A stretch of 64,000 bases of DNA from Butyrivibrio sp. YAB3001 (GCF_900112195.1 NZ_FOKR01000013.1:20204-84203); one strand, 5' to 3'; shown: positions 8,982-19,700, numbered from the stretch's first letter. Numbers and translations: made by a program. The notes: a model not told the origin generated them from the sequence alone.

Positions 8982-10843
8982 GTAATTTTGATATTAAAGA
9001 GGAATTAAAAAAACTTCCAAGCAAACCCGGCGTATATATTATGCGGGATGAAAATGAGACAATCATGTATGTGGGGAAGGCGATTAATCTTCATAATCGT
9101 GTAAGGTCATATTTCAGGAACAATATTGGAAGAGGACCACAGATAGATCAAATGGTCAGGCAGATTGCGCGCTTTGAATACATTGTCACCGATTCTGAGC
9201 TGGAGGCACTTGTCCTTGAAAATAATCTGATAAAAGAAAATTCACCGAGATATAACACTCTTCTTAAGGATGATAAGACCTATCCTTATATAAAAGTGAC
9301 AGTTTTTGAAGACTATCCCAGAGTTCTCTTTTCAAGGCTTATGAAAAAAGATAAATCGAGATATTTTGGACCATTTACCAGTGCAGCTGCGGTAAAAGAT
9401 ACCATCGAGCTTATAAATAAGATCTATGGATTAAGAACTTGCAATAGAGTACTTCCAAGAGATATAGGCGCGGACAGACCGTGTTTGAATTATCATATGA
9501 AACAGTGCTGCGGTCCTTGTACGGGAGCGGTTCCCAAGGAAGAATACAAAAAGAGAGTGGATAAGGCACTGGATTTCTTAAATGGAAATTATGGGGTCAT
9601 TATAAAAGACCTTGAACAAAAGATGAATGCAGCTTCGGAGGAACTGGATTTTGAGGCTGCCGCCAAGTACAGAGATCTTTTGAATAGTGTTAAGGTTGTT
9701 GCGCAGAAGCAGAAAATGACGGATTCTTCTATGGAGGATAAGGATATAGTTGCAATTGCTTCTGATGATAAAGATGCTGTAGTACAGGTGTTTTTTGTCA
9801 GAGACGGAAGACTTATCGGCAGAGAGCATTTTTATATGACACACGTGTCTGAAAATCCTCAGGCAGAAATTCTTCTAAACTTTGTAAAGCAGTTTTACGC
9901 AGGAACACCGTTTATTCCAAGAGAATTGATGCTTCCAGAGTCAATCGAAGATATGGAAATCATAGAACAGTGGCTTACACAGAGAAAAGGCAGCAGAGTC
10001 TACATCACGGTTCCTGAACGAGGACAAAAGGAAAAGCTGATGGAACTTGCGACTCAGAACGCGCAGCTTATCCTTTCCAAGGATAAAGAGAGAATAAAAA
10101 GAGAAGAAGGAAGGACTATAGGGGCAGTCAAAGAAATTGAAAATCTTTTGGGAATCAAGGGACTTGAGAGAATGGAAGCTTATGATATATCGAACATAAG
10201 CGGATTTGCCAACGTTGGCTCCATGGTTGTATATGAAAAAGGAAAGCCCAAAAAGAGCGATTATAGAAAGTTCAGGATAAAGTCTGTGGCAGGCCCTGAC
10301 GATTACGCCTGCATGCATGAGGTTCTTACAAGAAGACTTCTTCATGGTATCGAAGAAAAGCATGATCTTGAGGTAAGGGATATTGATGCGCAGTATGGGA
10401 GCTTTACGAAGTTTCCTGATCTGATACTAATGGATGGCGGGCGCGGTCAGGTAAATATATGTCTTCAGGTTCTCGATGAACTTGGAATAAGTATTCCTGT
10501 TTGCGGTATGGTTAAGGATGATAATCACAGGACCAGAGGTCTTTACTATAATAATGTGGAATTACCGATTGATACACGCTCTGAGGGATTTAAGCTGATC
10601 ACAAGAATACAGGATGAGGCCCACAGATTTGCGATAGAGTATCACAGGTCCCTTAGAAGTAAAGCGCAGGTAAAGAGCTCTTTGGATGATATCCCGGGAA
10701 TTGGGCCAGCTAGAAGAAAGGCACTTATGAAGCATTTTAAGTCAATAGATGATATCAAGAATGCTTCGGTTGAAGAACTTGCGCAGATTCCGGAAATTCC
10801 GGAGAACGCAGCAAAGCAGATATATGAATTTTTTCATCAGTAA
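8978..10843 (+). CDS. uvrC: UvrABC excinuclease subunit C
   Basis: Makes the two incisions of nucleotide excision repair after UvrA/UvrB damage recognition. At 621 aa it is full length. The GIY-YIG nuclease domain is at residues ~14-92 (GVYIMRD..., TIMYVGKA). A UVR coiled domain that binds UvrB lies around residue 205-240. The RNase H-like C-terminal nuclease includes [11 protein letters not shown] and [11 protein letters not shown]. Tandem helix-hairpin-helix motifs close the protein ([20 protein letters not shown]). It leads the row of genes followed by hprK, an order I recognise from related clostridia. Translation may be coupled to a tiny upstream frame. Confidence 0.97.
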   Translation: MSNFDIKEELKKLPSKPGVYIMRDENETIMYVGKAINLHNRVRSYFRNNIGRGPQIDQMVRQIARFEYIVTDSELEALVLENNLIKENSPRYNTLLKDDKTYPYIKVTVFEDYPRVLFSRLMKKDKSRYFGPFTSAAAVKDTIELINKIYGLRTCNRVLPRDIGADRPCLNYHMKQCCGPCTGAVPKEEYKKRVDKALDFLNGNYGVIIKDLEQKMNAASEELDFEAAAKYRDLLNSVKVVAQKQKMTDSSMEDKDIVAIASDDKDAVVQVFFVRDGRLIGREHFYMTHVSENPQAEILLNFVKQFYAGTPFIPRELMLPESIEDMEIIEQWLTQRKGSRVYITVPERGQKEKLMELATQNAQLILSKDKERIKREEGRTIGAVKEIENLLGIKGLERMEAYDISNISGFANVGSMVVYEKGKPKKSDYRKFRIKSVAGPDDYACMHEVLTRRLLHGIEEKHDLEVRDIDAQYGSFTKFPDLILMDGGRGQVNICLQVLDELGISIPVCGMVKDDNHRTRGLYYNNVELPIDTRSEGFKLITRIQDEAHRFAIEYHRSLRSKAQVKSSLDDIPGIGPARRKALMKHFKSIDDIKNASVEELAQIPEIPENAAKQIYEFFHQ

Positions 10844-11024
10844 TAGATAAATTTTTTTGATGATAAAAATGTGTGCACATCACAGCTTTTTTGAAAAAAA
10901 TTAGTAAAGAGAAGTTACTTTAGATAATTAAATATAATTTGCTGATAGGTACATACTGTGATATATTTGTGGTGGTGCGCGGAAACTGTTTAGTTTCACA
11001 GATTAAAATAACAGGGGGGATATT

Positions 11025-11969
11025 ATGGCAAGCGTTAGTCTTAAAACTATCATTGAAAAAATGAAGCTTGAAAACCTGACTCCGGAGCTTGATATCAAGA
11101 AGATCAGGATCAGTCAGCCGGATATTAACAGACCGGCACTTCAGCTCGCGGGCTATTTTGAACATTTTGAGGCAACCAGATTACAGGTAATCGGATTTGT
11201 TGAGTATACATATATGGAATCCATGCCGGTTGAGAAAAAAGAAGAAATGTATAGAGAGTTTCTTTCTTTTGATATACCGGGAGTGGTATTCTGCAGAGAG
11301 CTTACACCGGATCCTCTTTTCATAAAGATTGCGATTGAGGAAAGAGTGCCGGTACTTATGACTAAGAAGTCCACATCAGCATTTATGGCAGAAATAATCA
11401 GATGGCTTAATGTTAAGCTTGCGCCTTGCATCTCTATTCACGGCGTATTGGTTGATATCTATGGTGTTGGTGTTCTTATTACCGGTGAAAGTGGAATCGG
11501 TAAGTCAGAGACAGCCATAGAGCTGATAAAGAGAGGACATCGTCTTGTTTCAGATGATGTAGTGGAACTTAGAAGAGTAAGTGAAGAGACACTTATTGGT
11601 ACAGCGCCTGATATCACAAAGCATTTTATTGAAATGAGAGGCGTTGGTATTATCGATGTTAAGACACTTTACGGTGTTTCAAGTGTAAGAGAGACACAGA
11701 CAATCGACCTTGTCATCAAACTTGAGGACTGGGATAAAGATAAAGAGTATGACAGATTGGGACTTGAAGAAGAGTACACAGAGTATCTTGGAAACAAGAT
11801 CGTGTGCCATAGAATACCTATCCGTCCCGGCAGAAACCTTGCAGTAATCTGCGAGTCAGCTGCGGTAAATCACAGACAGAAAGCTATGGGCTACAATGCA
11901 GCGCAGGAGCTTTACAACAGAGTTCAGAACTCTCTTGCCCGCAGACGGTCAGAGGATGACGACGAATAA
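11025..11969 (+). CDS. hprK: HPr kinase/phosphorylase
   Basis: Bifunctional sensor enzyme that phosphorylates HPr and Crh on Ser-46 when glycolytic intermediates are high and dephosphorylates them when phosphate is high, feeding carbon catabolite repression. The 314-aa product has the N-terminal HprK domain, the Walker A loop GESGIGKS (~residue 154-161) and the family signature EMRGVGIIDVKTLYG. A strong SD (GGGGGGA) sits 4 nt before ATG 11025. It is followed by glk with a 35-bp gap and lies 3.8 kb upstream of its likely substrate, the Crh-like HPr at 15818, in the same orientation. Confidence 0.97.
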   Translation: MASVSLKTIIEKMKLENLTPELDIKKIRISQPDINRPALQLAGYFEHFEATRLQVIGFVEYTYMESMPVEKKEEMYREFLSFDIPGVVFCRELTPDPLFIKIAIEERVPVLMTKKSTSAFMAEIIRWLNVKLAPCISIHGVLVDIYGVGVLITGESGIGKSETAIELIKRGHRLVSDDVVELRRVSEETLIGTAPDITKHFIEMRGVGIIDVKTLYGVSSVRETQTIDLVIKLEDWDKDKEYDRLGLEEEYTEYLGNKIVCHRIPIRPGRNLAVICESAAVNHRQKAMGYNAAQELYNRVQNSLARRRSEDDDE

Positions 11970-12004
11970 ATTATTTATATGAACTTATATAAGGAGAACA
12001 CAAA

Positions 12005-12943
12005 ATGGCTAGATATGTATTTGGCGCAGATGTTGGTGGTACAACTGCAAAGATCGGATTGTTAACTGAGGGAGGAGAAAAGGTTGATTTTTGGGAAATC
12101 CCTACCCGTACAGAGAACAACGGCGAGTATATTCTTGCTGACGTAGCAGATGCTATAAGAGCCAAGATGAAAGAGAGAGGAATCGACGATTCTGATGTTG
12201 TCGGAGCAGGCATTGGTGTTCCCGGAGCTGTAAATGTTGATGGCCTTTGCTATCAGGCTGTTAACCTTGGATGGGAAAAAGTTAATGTTGTGAATGAACT
12301 TCACTCAAAGCTTAAACTTCCTGTAAAGGCAGGAAATGATGCCAATGTTGCAGCACTTGGCGAAGCTTGGAAGGGTGGCGGACAGGGCTATCAGAACATG
12401 CTTCTTGTTACACTTGGAACCGGAGTTGGCGGTGGAATCATTAACGAAGGCAAGATTCTCGCAGGTTCTAAGGGATCAGGCGGAGAAATCGGACATATTC
12501 ATCTTGAGGATGAAGAGCCTGATGCATGCGGATGCGGTAATCATGGTTGCTTTGAGCAGTATGCAAGCGCTACAGGCGCAGTAAGACTTGCAAACAGAAT
12601 TCTTGCTGCTTCTACGCAGGACAGCGTTCTTAGACAGTTATCCAAGATTGAGTGCAAGGATGTATTTGACGCAGCCAAGAATGGCGATAAGGTGGCAAAA
12701 GAAATTGCTGACAGATATGGCTATTATCTTGGAAAAGGCATTGCTATCACAGCAAGTGTAGTAAATCCTGAGATCATCGTGCTTGGTGGAGGCGTTTCAA
12801 AGGCAGGAGAAATGCTCTTTGATCTTTTGATGCCAAGCTTTAACAAATATGTGTTCCCTGGCTGCAAGGATGTTAAGTTTGCTCTTGCAAAGCTTGGTAA
12901 CGATGCAGGTGTTTACGGTGCAGCCAAGATGTTACTGTACTAA
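12005..12943 (+). CDS. glk: ROK-family glucokinase
   Basis: Phosphorylates glucose with ATP to glucose-6-phosphate in the cytoplasm. At 312 aa it has the ROK family length. The N-terminal phosphate-binding loop is GADVGGTTAKIG (residues 4-15). The zinc-binding ROK motif CGCGNHGCFEQY is present, as is GTGVGGGII. AAGGAG lies 8 nt before ATG 12005. Its place between hprK and murB suggests that glucose entry into glycolysis is transcribed with catabolite-control and cell-wall functions. Substrate is inferred from family; other ROK sugar kinases are hard to exclude by motif alone. Confidence 0.9.
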   Translation: MARYVFGADVGGTTAKIGLLTEGGEKVDFWEIPTRTENNGEYILADVADAIRAKMKERGIDDSDVVGAGIGVPGAVNVDGLCYQAVNLGWEKVNVVNELHSKLKLPVKAGNDANVAALGEAWKGGGQGYQNMLLVTLGTGVGGGIINEGKILAGSKGSGGEIGHIHLEDEEPDACGCGNHGCFEQYASATGAVRLANRILAASTQDSVLRQLSKIECKDVFDAAKNGDKVAKEIADRYGYYLGKGIAITASVVNPEIIVLGGGVSKAGEMLFDLLMPSFNKYVFPGCKDVKFALAKLGNDAGVYGAAKMLLY

Positions 12944-12997
12944 AGAAAACTGATAAGATTGCGTTTTCTTATATGTTTCATAATGGGAGAATTTTTT

Positions 12998-13909
12998 TTG
13001 AACAAGGATGTAATAAACGCTTTAAAAAACATAATTCCATCATCGGAATTACATATCAATGAAAAAATGAGCAGGCACACCACGTTTAAGACGGGTGGGC
13101 CTGTAAGCTTGTTTTTAAGACCTGAGAATGTTAACCAGCTTAAAGATGCGGTAGCGCTCCTTAGAAGAGCAGAAGTTGAGTTTTTTGTACTTGGAAATGG
13201 AAGTAATCTGCTGGTTTCAGATAAAGGTTATGATGGAGCTGTAATATCTTTGGGAAATCTGACCGATATACATCTCGAAGACGATAAGACAATTTATGCG
13301 GAAGCGGGGGCAATGAATTCTTCTATCGCGGCATTTGCCAGAGATAATGCCCTTACCGGCTTTGAATTTGCGGCAGGCATTCCCGGAACTATAGGCGGCG
13401 CGGTCATCATGAATGCAGGTGCCTATGGCGGCGAGATGAAGATGGTCGTTAAGGAAGTCAGAGCACTTTCGTCTTTTGGAGAGATAATCAGAATTGACAG
13501 AAATACGCTTAATTTTGGTTATAGGACAAGTGCACTTAAAGGCAAAGATTTTGTTATTACTTCAGTTCGGATAGAACTTGAGGAAGGCAATACAGACGAA
13601 ATTGCAGATAAGATGAAAGAGCTTGCTATTAAGCGAAAAGAAAAACAGCCACTCGAATATCCAAGCGCCGGCTCAACTTTTAAACGCCCTGAAGGCTATT
13701 TTGCGGGGAAATTGATAGAAGATGCCGGATTAAGGGGATACAGTGTGGGTGATGCCTGTGTGTCTGAGAAGCATTGCGGATTTGTTGTTAATAAAGGTAA
13801 TGCAACATCAGCAGATATCTATAAGCTGATATGTGATGTTCAAAAGAAAGTCAAAGAATCATCCGGCGTTAAGCTAGAACCGGAAGTTATTATGTTAGGT
13901 AAATTTTAA
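12998..13909 (+). CDS. murB: UDP-N-acetylenolpyruvoylglucosamine reductase
   Basis: FAD- and NADPH-dependent reduction of UDP-GlcNAc-enolpyruvate to UDP-MurNAc, the second committed step of peptidoglycan precursor synthesis. Motifs include VLGNGSNLLVSDKGYDG (FAD binding), AGIPGTIGGAVIMNAGAYGGEM and the catalytic-Ser region SAGSTFKRPEG. The frame opens earlier (TTG 12959, ATG 12983), but GGGAGA at 12985-12990 is ideally spaced (7 nt) for TTG 12998. That start gives 303 aa beginning MNKDVINALKNI, like orthologues. ATG 12983 would place this SD inside the coding sequence. The gene is followed by rapZ, 29 bp on. Confidence 0.95.
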   Translation: MNKDVINALKNIIPSSELHINEKMSRHTTFKTGGPVSLFLRPENVNQLKDAVALLRRAEVEFFVLGNGSNLLVSDKGYDGAVISLGNLTDIHLEDDKTIYAEAGAMNSSIAAFARDNALTGFEFAAGIPGTIGGAVIMNAGAYGGEMKMVVKEVRALSSFGEIIRIDRNTLNFGYRTSALKGKDFVITSVRIELEEGNTDEIADKMKELAIKRKEKQPLEYPSAGSTFKRPEGYFAGKLIEDAGLRGYSVGDACVSEKHCGFVVNKGNATSADIYKLICDVQKKVKESSGVKLEPEVIMLGKF

Positions 13910-13938
13910 AAGTAGCATTTTTGCAAAAGAGGGTAAAG

Positions 13939-14823
13939 ATGAGATTTGTCATAGTAACCGGTATGAGTGGTGGCGGTAAGGCCACAGCAATTCATATGCT
14001 TGAGGATGCAGGCTATTATTGTGTTGATAACCTGCCGGTATCTCTTATTGGAAAGTTTGCGGAACTGATTACAATGCCGGATAGCGAGATAAACAAAGTT
14101 GTTCTTGGAATTGATTCCAGAGCAGGAGAGGCGTTTGAAGAGGTTTCCGGAATCATTGATTCTCTCAAGGAAAAAGGAATTCCTGTTGAAGTTCTTTTCA
14201 TGGATTGTGGAGATCAGATTCTTATAAAAAGATATAAAGAGACCAGAAGAATTCACCCTATGAATCTTAATGATACAGGGAAAAGAATCGAGGATGGAAT
14301 CGCAAAGGAAAGAGCCGTTCTTGCTGAGATCAAGAAACGCGCGGATTACGTTATAGATTCATCTCAGCTTTTAACCAGAGAGTTAAAAGAGGAACTTGAC
14401 AGGATATTTGTTAAAAATGAGGGCTATAACTCCCTTATGGTCACAATTCTGTCATTTGGATTTAAATATGGAATTCCTTCTGATGCAGACCTGGTTTTTG
14501 ATGTTCGTTTTTTACCAAACCCATATTATATAGATGAACTTAAGCATCAGACTGGAAATGACAAGGGTGTGCAGGATTATGTTAAAAGTTTTCCTGCCTG
14601 TGGAGAGTTCTTGGATAAGCTTACCGATATGCTTCAGTTCCTGATTCCTGGATATGTCCAGGAGGGCAAATATCAGTTGGTAGTTGCCATAGGCTGTACC
14701 GGAGGTCAGCACAGAAGCGTAACGATTGCCAATGAACTTTATTCGAGATTAAAGGATTCAGAGGGCAAGTTTGGAATTAAGATATCTCATAGAGATGTAA
14801 AAAACAGCTCCAAATCAAATTGA
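13939..14823 (+). CDS. rapZ: RNase adapter / nucleotide-binding protein RapZ (YvcJ)
   Basis: P-loop nucleotide-binding protein. In E. coli RapZ guides decay of the GlmZ sRNA and so sets GlcN6P synthase; in Bacillus YvcJ the role is less clear. Here 294 aa. The Walker A loop is GMSGGGKATA, a variant of the usual G-x-SGAGKS with Gly for Ala and Ala for Ser. Downstream are VLFMDCGDQILIKRYKETRR and the conserved C-terminal domain with AIGCTGGQHRSV and SHRD. ATG 13939 is chosen because AAGAGGG lies 5 nt upstream; the in-frame TTG 13921 has no SD. The neighbouring whiA is conserved, but the yvcK/glmR gene that often sits between rapZ and whiA is absent. Confidence 0.93.
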   Translation: MRFVIVTGMSGGGKATAIHMLEDAGYYCVDNLPVSLIGKFAELITMPDSEINKVVLGIDSRAGEAFEEVSGIIDSLKEKGIPVEVLFMDCGDQILIKRYKETRRIHPMNLNDTGKRIEDGIAKERAVLAEIKKRADYVIDSSQLLTRELKEELDRIFVKNEGYNSLMVTILSFGFKYGIPSDADLVFDVRFLPNPYYIDELKHQTGNDKGVQDYVKSFPACGEFLDKLTDMLQFLIPGYVQEGKYQLVVAIGCTGGQHRSVTIANELYSRLKDSEGKFGIKISHRDVKNSSKSN

Positions 14824-14842
14824 TTTTAAGGTAATAGATAGG

Positions 14843-15790
14843 ATGTCTTTTTCTTCAGAAGTAAAGGAAGAACTGGCTAAACATATTGGAAATTCAAGAC
14901 ATTGCCAGCTGGCAGAGGTCGCAGCGATAATTGATCTTGCAGGGCATATAAGCATATCGGAAGACGACTCTGTTACGCTATTTTTGCAGGCTGACAATCC
15001 TCTTGTGGTTAGAAAGTTCTTTACATTATTAAAAAAAGCATTTAATATAGGAACTAGCATTTTGGAGGATATCCCATATTTCAAGGATAATGGTCGTATT
15101 TACAAGGCTGTGATGAATGATCAGAGCCAGATAAGGTCAGTTCTTGGAGCTATCAAAGTGATGGATAGTAAAGGGAATTTACGAGATATAGATGACGGGA
15201 TAAGTGTTCAGGTTACAAGGAACACATGCTGCAAGAGAGCATTTTTAAGGGATGCTTTTCTTTGCATTGGTTCTATCAGCGATCCTAATAAGGGGTATCA
15301 TCTGGAATATGATTGCAGTAGCGAAATTCAGGCTAATCAGATAAAAGAGATGATTGAGAGCTTCGACATAGAAGCGAAGATCATCCAAAGGAAAAAGTAT
15401 TTTGTTCTATATATTAAAGAAGGTTCAGGGATTGTTGATCTTCTTAATATAATGGAAGCGCCGGTAAGTCTTATGAATCTGGAAAATCTGCGCATAGTAA
15501 AAGAAATGCGTAATTCCATTAACAGGCGCGTCAACTGTGAAGTTGCCAATATTACAAAGACAGTAAATGCTGCTACTAAGCAAATTGAAGATATTACTTT
15601 TATCAAAGATCATTATGGTCTTGAAAATCTGCAGGCAGGACTTAGAGAAATGGCTGAGGTCAGATTGGAAAATCCTGAGGCTACACTTTCCGAGCTTGGT
15701 AAATTGCTGGATCCGCCGGTTGGAAAGTCGGGAGTCAATCACAGGTTGAGGAAACTTAGTGAGTTGGCAGATAAGATAAAAGGAACTTGA
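14843..15790 (+). CDS. whiA: Sporulation/division regulator WhiA
   Basis: DNA-binding protein combining a LAGLIDADG homing-endonuclease-like N-terminal fold with a C-terminal helix-turn-helix; in Firmicutes it affects cell division and chromosome segregation. The 315-aa product starts with MSFSSEVKEELAKH, typical of the family. It ends in a HTH region with LGKLLDPPVGKSGVNHRLRK, the signature WhiA motif. The gap to rapZ is 19 bp and to the HPr gene 27 bp, consistent with one operon. Confidence 0.95.
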   Translation: MSFSSEVKEELAKHIGNSRHCQLAEVAAIIDLAGHISISEDDSVTLFLQADNPLVVRKFFTLLKKAFNIGTSILEDIPYFKDNGRIYKAVMNDQSQIRSVLGAIKVMDSKGNLRDIDDGISVQVTRNTCCKRAFLRDAFLCIGSISDPNKGYHLEYDCSSEIQANQIKEMIESFDIEAKIIQRKKYFVLYIKEGSGIVDLLNIMEAPVSLMNLENLRIVKEMRNSINRRVNCEVANITKTVNAATKQIEDITFIKDHYGLENLQAGLREMAEVRLENPEATLSELGKLLDPPVGKSGVNHRLRKLSELADKIKGT

Positions 15791-15817
15791 TGTGTTAATA
15801 ATTTCAGGAGGGGAATT

Positions 15818-16078
15818 ATGATAACAAAATCTATCGAAATTAAATTGCCTAGAGGACTTGAGGCAAGACCTGTTGCTGAAATGGTTCAGCTTGCAAGCAA
15901 ATATGACAGCACTGTTCATATTGAGGCTCAGTCTAAGAAGGTTAATGCCAAGAGTATCATGGGTATGATGACGTTGACTCTTAACTCTGGCGAAGTGGTA
16001 ACTGTTATTGCAGATGGATCTGATGAAGAGGCTGCTGTAGCAGACATGGAGAATTTCCTTCAGGGAAATGCAAAATAA
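15818..16078 (+). CDS. Crh-like HPr protein (no His-15, Ser-46 kept)
   Basis: 86-aa HPr-fold protein. Canonical HPr has GLHARPA with the phosphorylatable His-15. Here the motif reads PRGLEARPVAEM, with Glu in that place, so phosphotransfer from Enzyme I is not expected. The regulatory Ser-46 site is intact (NAKSIMGMM). This is the pattern of Bacillus Crh (Gln-15), a CcpA co-effector phosphorylated only by HprK. The position downstream of rapZ-whiA matches the Bacillus crh locus. SD AGGAGGGG lies before ATG 15818. I infer a regulatory, not sugar-transport, role. Two hairpins follow and end the operon. Confidence 0.9.
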   Translation: MITKSIEIKLPRGLEARPVAEMVQLASKYDSTVHIEAQSKKVNAKSIMGMMTLTLNSGEVVTVIADGSDEEAAVADMENFLQGNAK

Positions 16079-16099
16079 AAAAGCCCTATAAAAGGGAGG

Positions 16100-16147
16100 A
16101 TGCCAGGTAAGCTTCCTTACCTGGCATATTATGAAAAAGTTTTTTTA
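16100..16147 (+). terminator. Hairpin downstream of the crh-like gene
   Basis: Perfect 12-bp stem ATGCCAGGTAAG/CTTACCTGGCAT (16100-16111 with 16116-16127), 4-nt loop CTTC. The T-run only starts about 12 nt after the stem, so this may be an RNA-stabilising or weak termination hairpin rather than a strong terminator. Confidence 0.55.
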
Positions 16148-16254
16148 AATTGGTATTGTCTTAACTCATCTGACAATATTATGATATCAACTCAATATGT
16201 CTAAAAGATGATTCCAAGTTACCATTCTTTTAATTAATTGTAAATAAATTATGA

Positions 16255-16289
16255 ACGACGTTGAAGGAAAAATTCAGCGTCGTTTTTTT
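16255..16289 (+). terminator. Intrinsic terminator ending the uvrC-crh gene row
   Basis: ACGACGTTGA (16255-16264) pairs with TCAGCGTCGT (16274-16283) with one wobble, followed by seven T. The rest of the 397-bp gap up to 16475 is AT-rich, with a TATAAT at 16388-16393 that lacks a good -35 partner. Confidence 0.85.
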
Positions 16290-16475
16290 ATTAATTTATT
16301 ACTAAAAAATAAAATAAAAATTAAAAAAGAATAAAATATTTACATTATTCAGCATGATTATGATAGGTCGTATGATTGCTAAATGCTTATAATCAGTATC
16401 TGTGCTGAGTGTTTCTGTTCAGACAAAAAAGGCATTTTGCAGCACATTTTGTGAAAAAAGATTCAGGAGTATGAT

Positions 16476-16712
16476 ATGGGGAAAATCAAGGATATAAGCA
16501 CGATGAATAATAATCGCGGAAGCGGAAAAGGCACATTTATAGTAAAGATTGAACATAGCCATAATAATACCTGGCAAGGGAAAGTTACATGGGCTGATGA
16601 AAATAAGCAGGTAAGGTTCAGAAGCGCATTAGAACTTATAAAACTCATGGATGAGGCACTTGGACAAAATCAGTTATCTGGTGAAGATGAAGTGAACCAT
16701 TCGGTTTTGTGA
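16476..16712 (+). CDS. Small companion protein of surface gene B (paralogue of 22362-22613)
   Basis: 78 aa, cytoplasmic by sequence (no signal peptide or membrane helix). The core GTFIVKIE...NNTWQGKVTWA...RFRSALELIKLMDEAL is shared with the 83-aa product at 22362, with about 60% identity over some 50 residues, while N- and C-termini differ. Both genes end in a short x-HSV-x tail and both precede a giant surface protein by about 25 bp. SD AGGAG lies 6 nt before ATG 16476. I do not recognise a named function. The pattern of short beta strands (TFIVKIE, WQGKVTW) followed by a helix (SALELIKLMDEAL) suggests a compact alpha/beta domain. Genomic pairing suggests a role in expression, export or assembly of the giant protein; this is inference. 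Confidence 0.8.
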   Translation: MGKIKDISTMNNNRGSGKGTFIVKIEHSHNNTWQGKVTWADENKQVRFRSALELIKLMDEALGQNQLSGEDEVNHSVL

Positions 16713-16737
16713 TATTTTTTATCGGAGGGTGAAGGGA

Positions 16738-19700
16738 ATGAAAAGTTTTAACAAAGTATTAGTAATTCTTCTTGCACTTAGCATGATATTTACTACATTA
16801 GGTGGTGATATTGCATGTGCAAGAGCGTTAGCAGTTGAGGATGCAGAAGAATTAGCTCAGATAAAAGATGAAATCTCGACTGTTGAAATCGAACAGATCC
16901 CTGACGAACAGGGTACAAACGATGAACCTACAGACCAACAGGAAAGCGTAAATCTTGAAGCTGAAGAGGGTAGTCTGATTGAAGAAGAGTTTTTGGAATC
17001 TGAAGATCAGGATGTAACAGAAGAAATTGCATCAGAAGAAGTAAGTGCAGATGTTGAGGATGAAGAAGCTGATAGTAATGAAGATGAATCATCTGAAACA
17101 GAAGCAGAGGAGCGCAATCTTGATGAAGTAGTATCTGAGAAGCAGGAGAAAGGAGAGCCTGAAAAAGAAGATAGGGGTTCAGATGAAGATATAGCGCTCT
17201 CTGATGAAAAGGAAGATACAACTCTTGAAGAGAAAACTTCTGAAAAAGGGGAAATTTCAGAAGAGACTGATGAAGAACTATCAAATGAAGAAAAAGAAAG
17301 TGATAAGTCAGAAGAATCAGATGAGAAAAAAGAAGATAAAAAGTCTGATAAGAAAAAGAAGAAAAAAACTGTAGAAGAAAAAGAAGATGAAGTTACAGAC
17401 GAAGATAAAGAACTTCAGGATGAAATTCAGGAAAAAGAAGAAAAGCTCGTAACTGTAACTTACAGAACTACAAAGGGCGGAAGAGTTTCTTCTCATCAGG
17501 AAACAATTAATATAAATGATGAAGAGGCTAAATTCGAGGGCTCTACAGCAGAGGCATGGAACGATAAGTATAGCTTTATAGGCTGGACAACAGAAGATGG
17601 AGAAGTTGTTTCAGTAGATGCAACACTTATTCCTGAGAATGTTGAAGCGGATATTACCTATATCGCTAACTTTGAAGCTGCATTAGATATTGCAGATAAG
17701 ATGCCTGCAATCGATGTTAATGATTATCATGCTGGTGGAATGATCGTATCTGTACATGCAGCAGAAGGTATCTTCCCGGTTAATACAGAGGTGGTTATCA
17801 GCCCTATTGCAGACGAAGAGGCAATAGCTACAGCTAGGGATGAACTTGGAGACCAGATTACAACAGCAAAAGGTGTTGATATTTCTTTTGTATACGAAGG
17901 AAATGAGATCCAACCTGCTGACAACAAGTATGTAAGTGTAAGCCTTTCTCTTGAGGAAGCTTTAGAAGCTGAGAATGTCAGCGTCCTTCATGAGCATGAC
18001 GGTGATGTTGAGACAATCGCAGCAAATGTTGAACAGGACGGCGCAGGCAATGTTGAGAGCGCAAGCTTTGAAGTAAATCAGTTTTCAATTTTCATTGTTG
18101 CTGGGGAAGACAAGGAAGATGAAGATAATACTGATAAAACCAAGCTTGTTACTTACAAGTTTTACTATGGTAATGAGCTTGTAAATACTCAGACTGTAAA
18201 AAAAGATGAAACAATAAAGAATCCTGGAATTCCTGAGGGGCTTGGAGAACATGAGGAATTTCTTGGATGGTTTGTTAAGGGGACAGAAGAAAAAATAGAG
18301 TTTCCGCTTGAGATAGAAGAAGATCAGTTCGAAGCGGGAGAGACTATTGTAGAAGTTGAAGCGAGAATTTCTATTACTTATTTTGTATCTTTTATCGGTA
18401 ACGATGGGGAAGTAATAAAAGTACTTGAGGCGAAATCTACATTAGATGAAAATAATAAAGAACAGTATTCAACAATAGATGTATCAAAAGTAAAGTATGC
18501 TATTGGAGATGAAGAAAGCAGCGCACATAAGGTATTTGTAGGCTGGACAACTGAGAAAAATAATAAAGAAGCTTTACTTAAGGAAGATGTCATAACAGTA
18601 GATAAAGATATGGAACTATATGCACTTGTTGTAGAACCATATTATATCTATTTTGATGCTAATGATGGAAACAGCAAAGAAAGCAGCTATACAGTTCCAA
18701 TCTATGCAGAATATGGCGAGTCTTTAAAGGATAAGAAGCCTCAAATTGATCCTATAAGAAAAGGTTACACATTTAAAGGTTGGTTTACTTCGCGTGATGC
18801 AGCAGAAAATCTTGATGACAGCAAGAAGTTTACCGATGATGACTGGAACAAGAACGTTGAAGATGTATTTGATGAAGTATTTAAGGAAGAGATTGCGAAA
18901 GGAATCACAGGCAACAATCTGACATTATATGCAGGCTGGGAGCAGAATGCGGAAGTCAATTACACAATCATCGTTTGGGCACAGAACATTTCCGATGTTT
19001 ATGATGCTGATAATAAGATTGGGGATCATGAAGTCGGAAAGAAGTCATATGATTATGTTGCAAGTTATGGCGGAGAGACGGGCACTCTTTTGGCAAAACC
19101 AGGAGCTGATATTGCGATTGCAGGTAATGATAGCGCAAAGATAACAATTGATGGCAAAGAAGTCTATGATAGCGATGCTTTAAATGATAAGCTTTCAAAA
19201 GGTTTTCACTATGTAGGAAGCGCAGTTGTAAAGTCTGGCGAAAAGGTTAGCGAGGCCCAAAAGTCAGTAAGTGGATGCGAAATAAGCAAAAAAGGTGATA
19301 CTGTAATAAATGTCTATTATGATAGAAACGTTGTAAGCATAGACTTTATGGAAGCAGAAGTCATCAGCAAAGAAGAAGCTGTTAATGCTGTAAATAACTC
19401 TGAAGACGTATATGGAGTAAAGCTAGTTAAGGATGCGAAGGGCGCAACAGGTACCAGCGTAGTAAAACTTACTAAGAAAACTGATGGCACTTGGGAGTAT
19501 GAGCTTGAAAATAAAAGGGGCAAATACTCATCAGAAGGACCATTCTTAAAATATGTTCTGGATGAAGAAGTATCAATGTCAGATCTTTATGGAAAGGATA
19601 TTCCAAAAGAATGGCCGGAAGGTGAATGGAGAACAAATAAAGACAGACATGTAACATTTTTAAAGTCTCTGATCCTTGACGACATTGATGAGGCTGAGAC

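Noticed and set aside
9941..10363. 140-codon minus-strand ORF in uvrC
   Set aside because: Lies within conserved UvrC coding sequence, no SD, and no recognisable domain.
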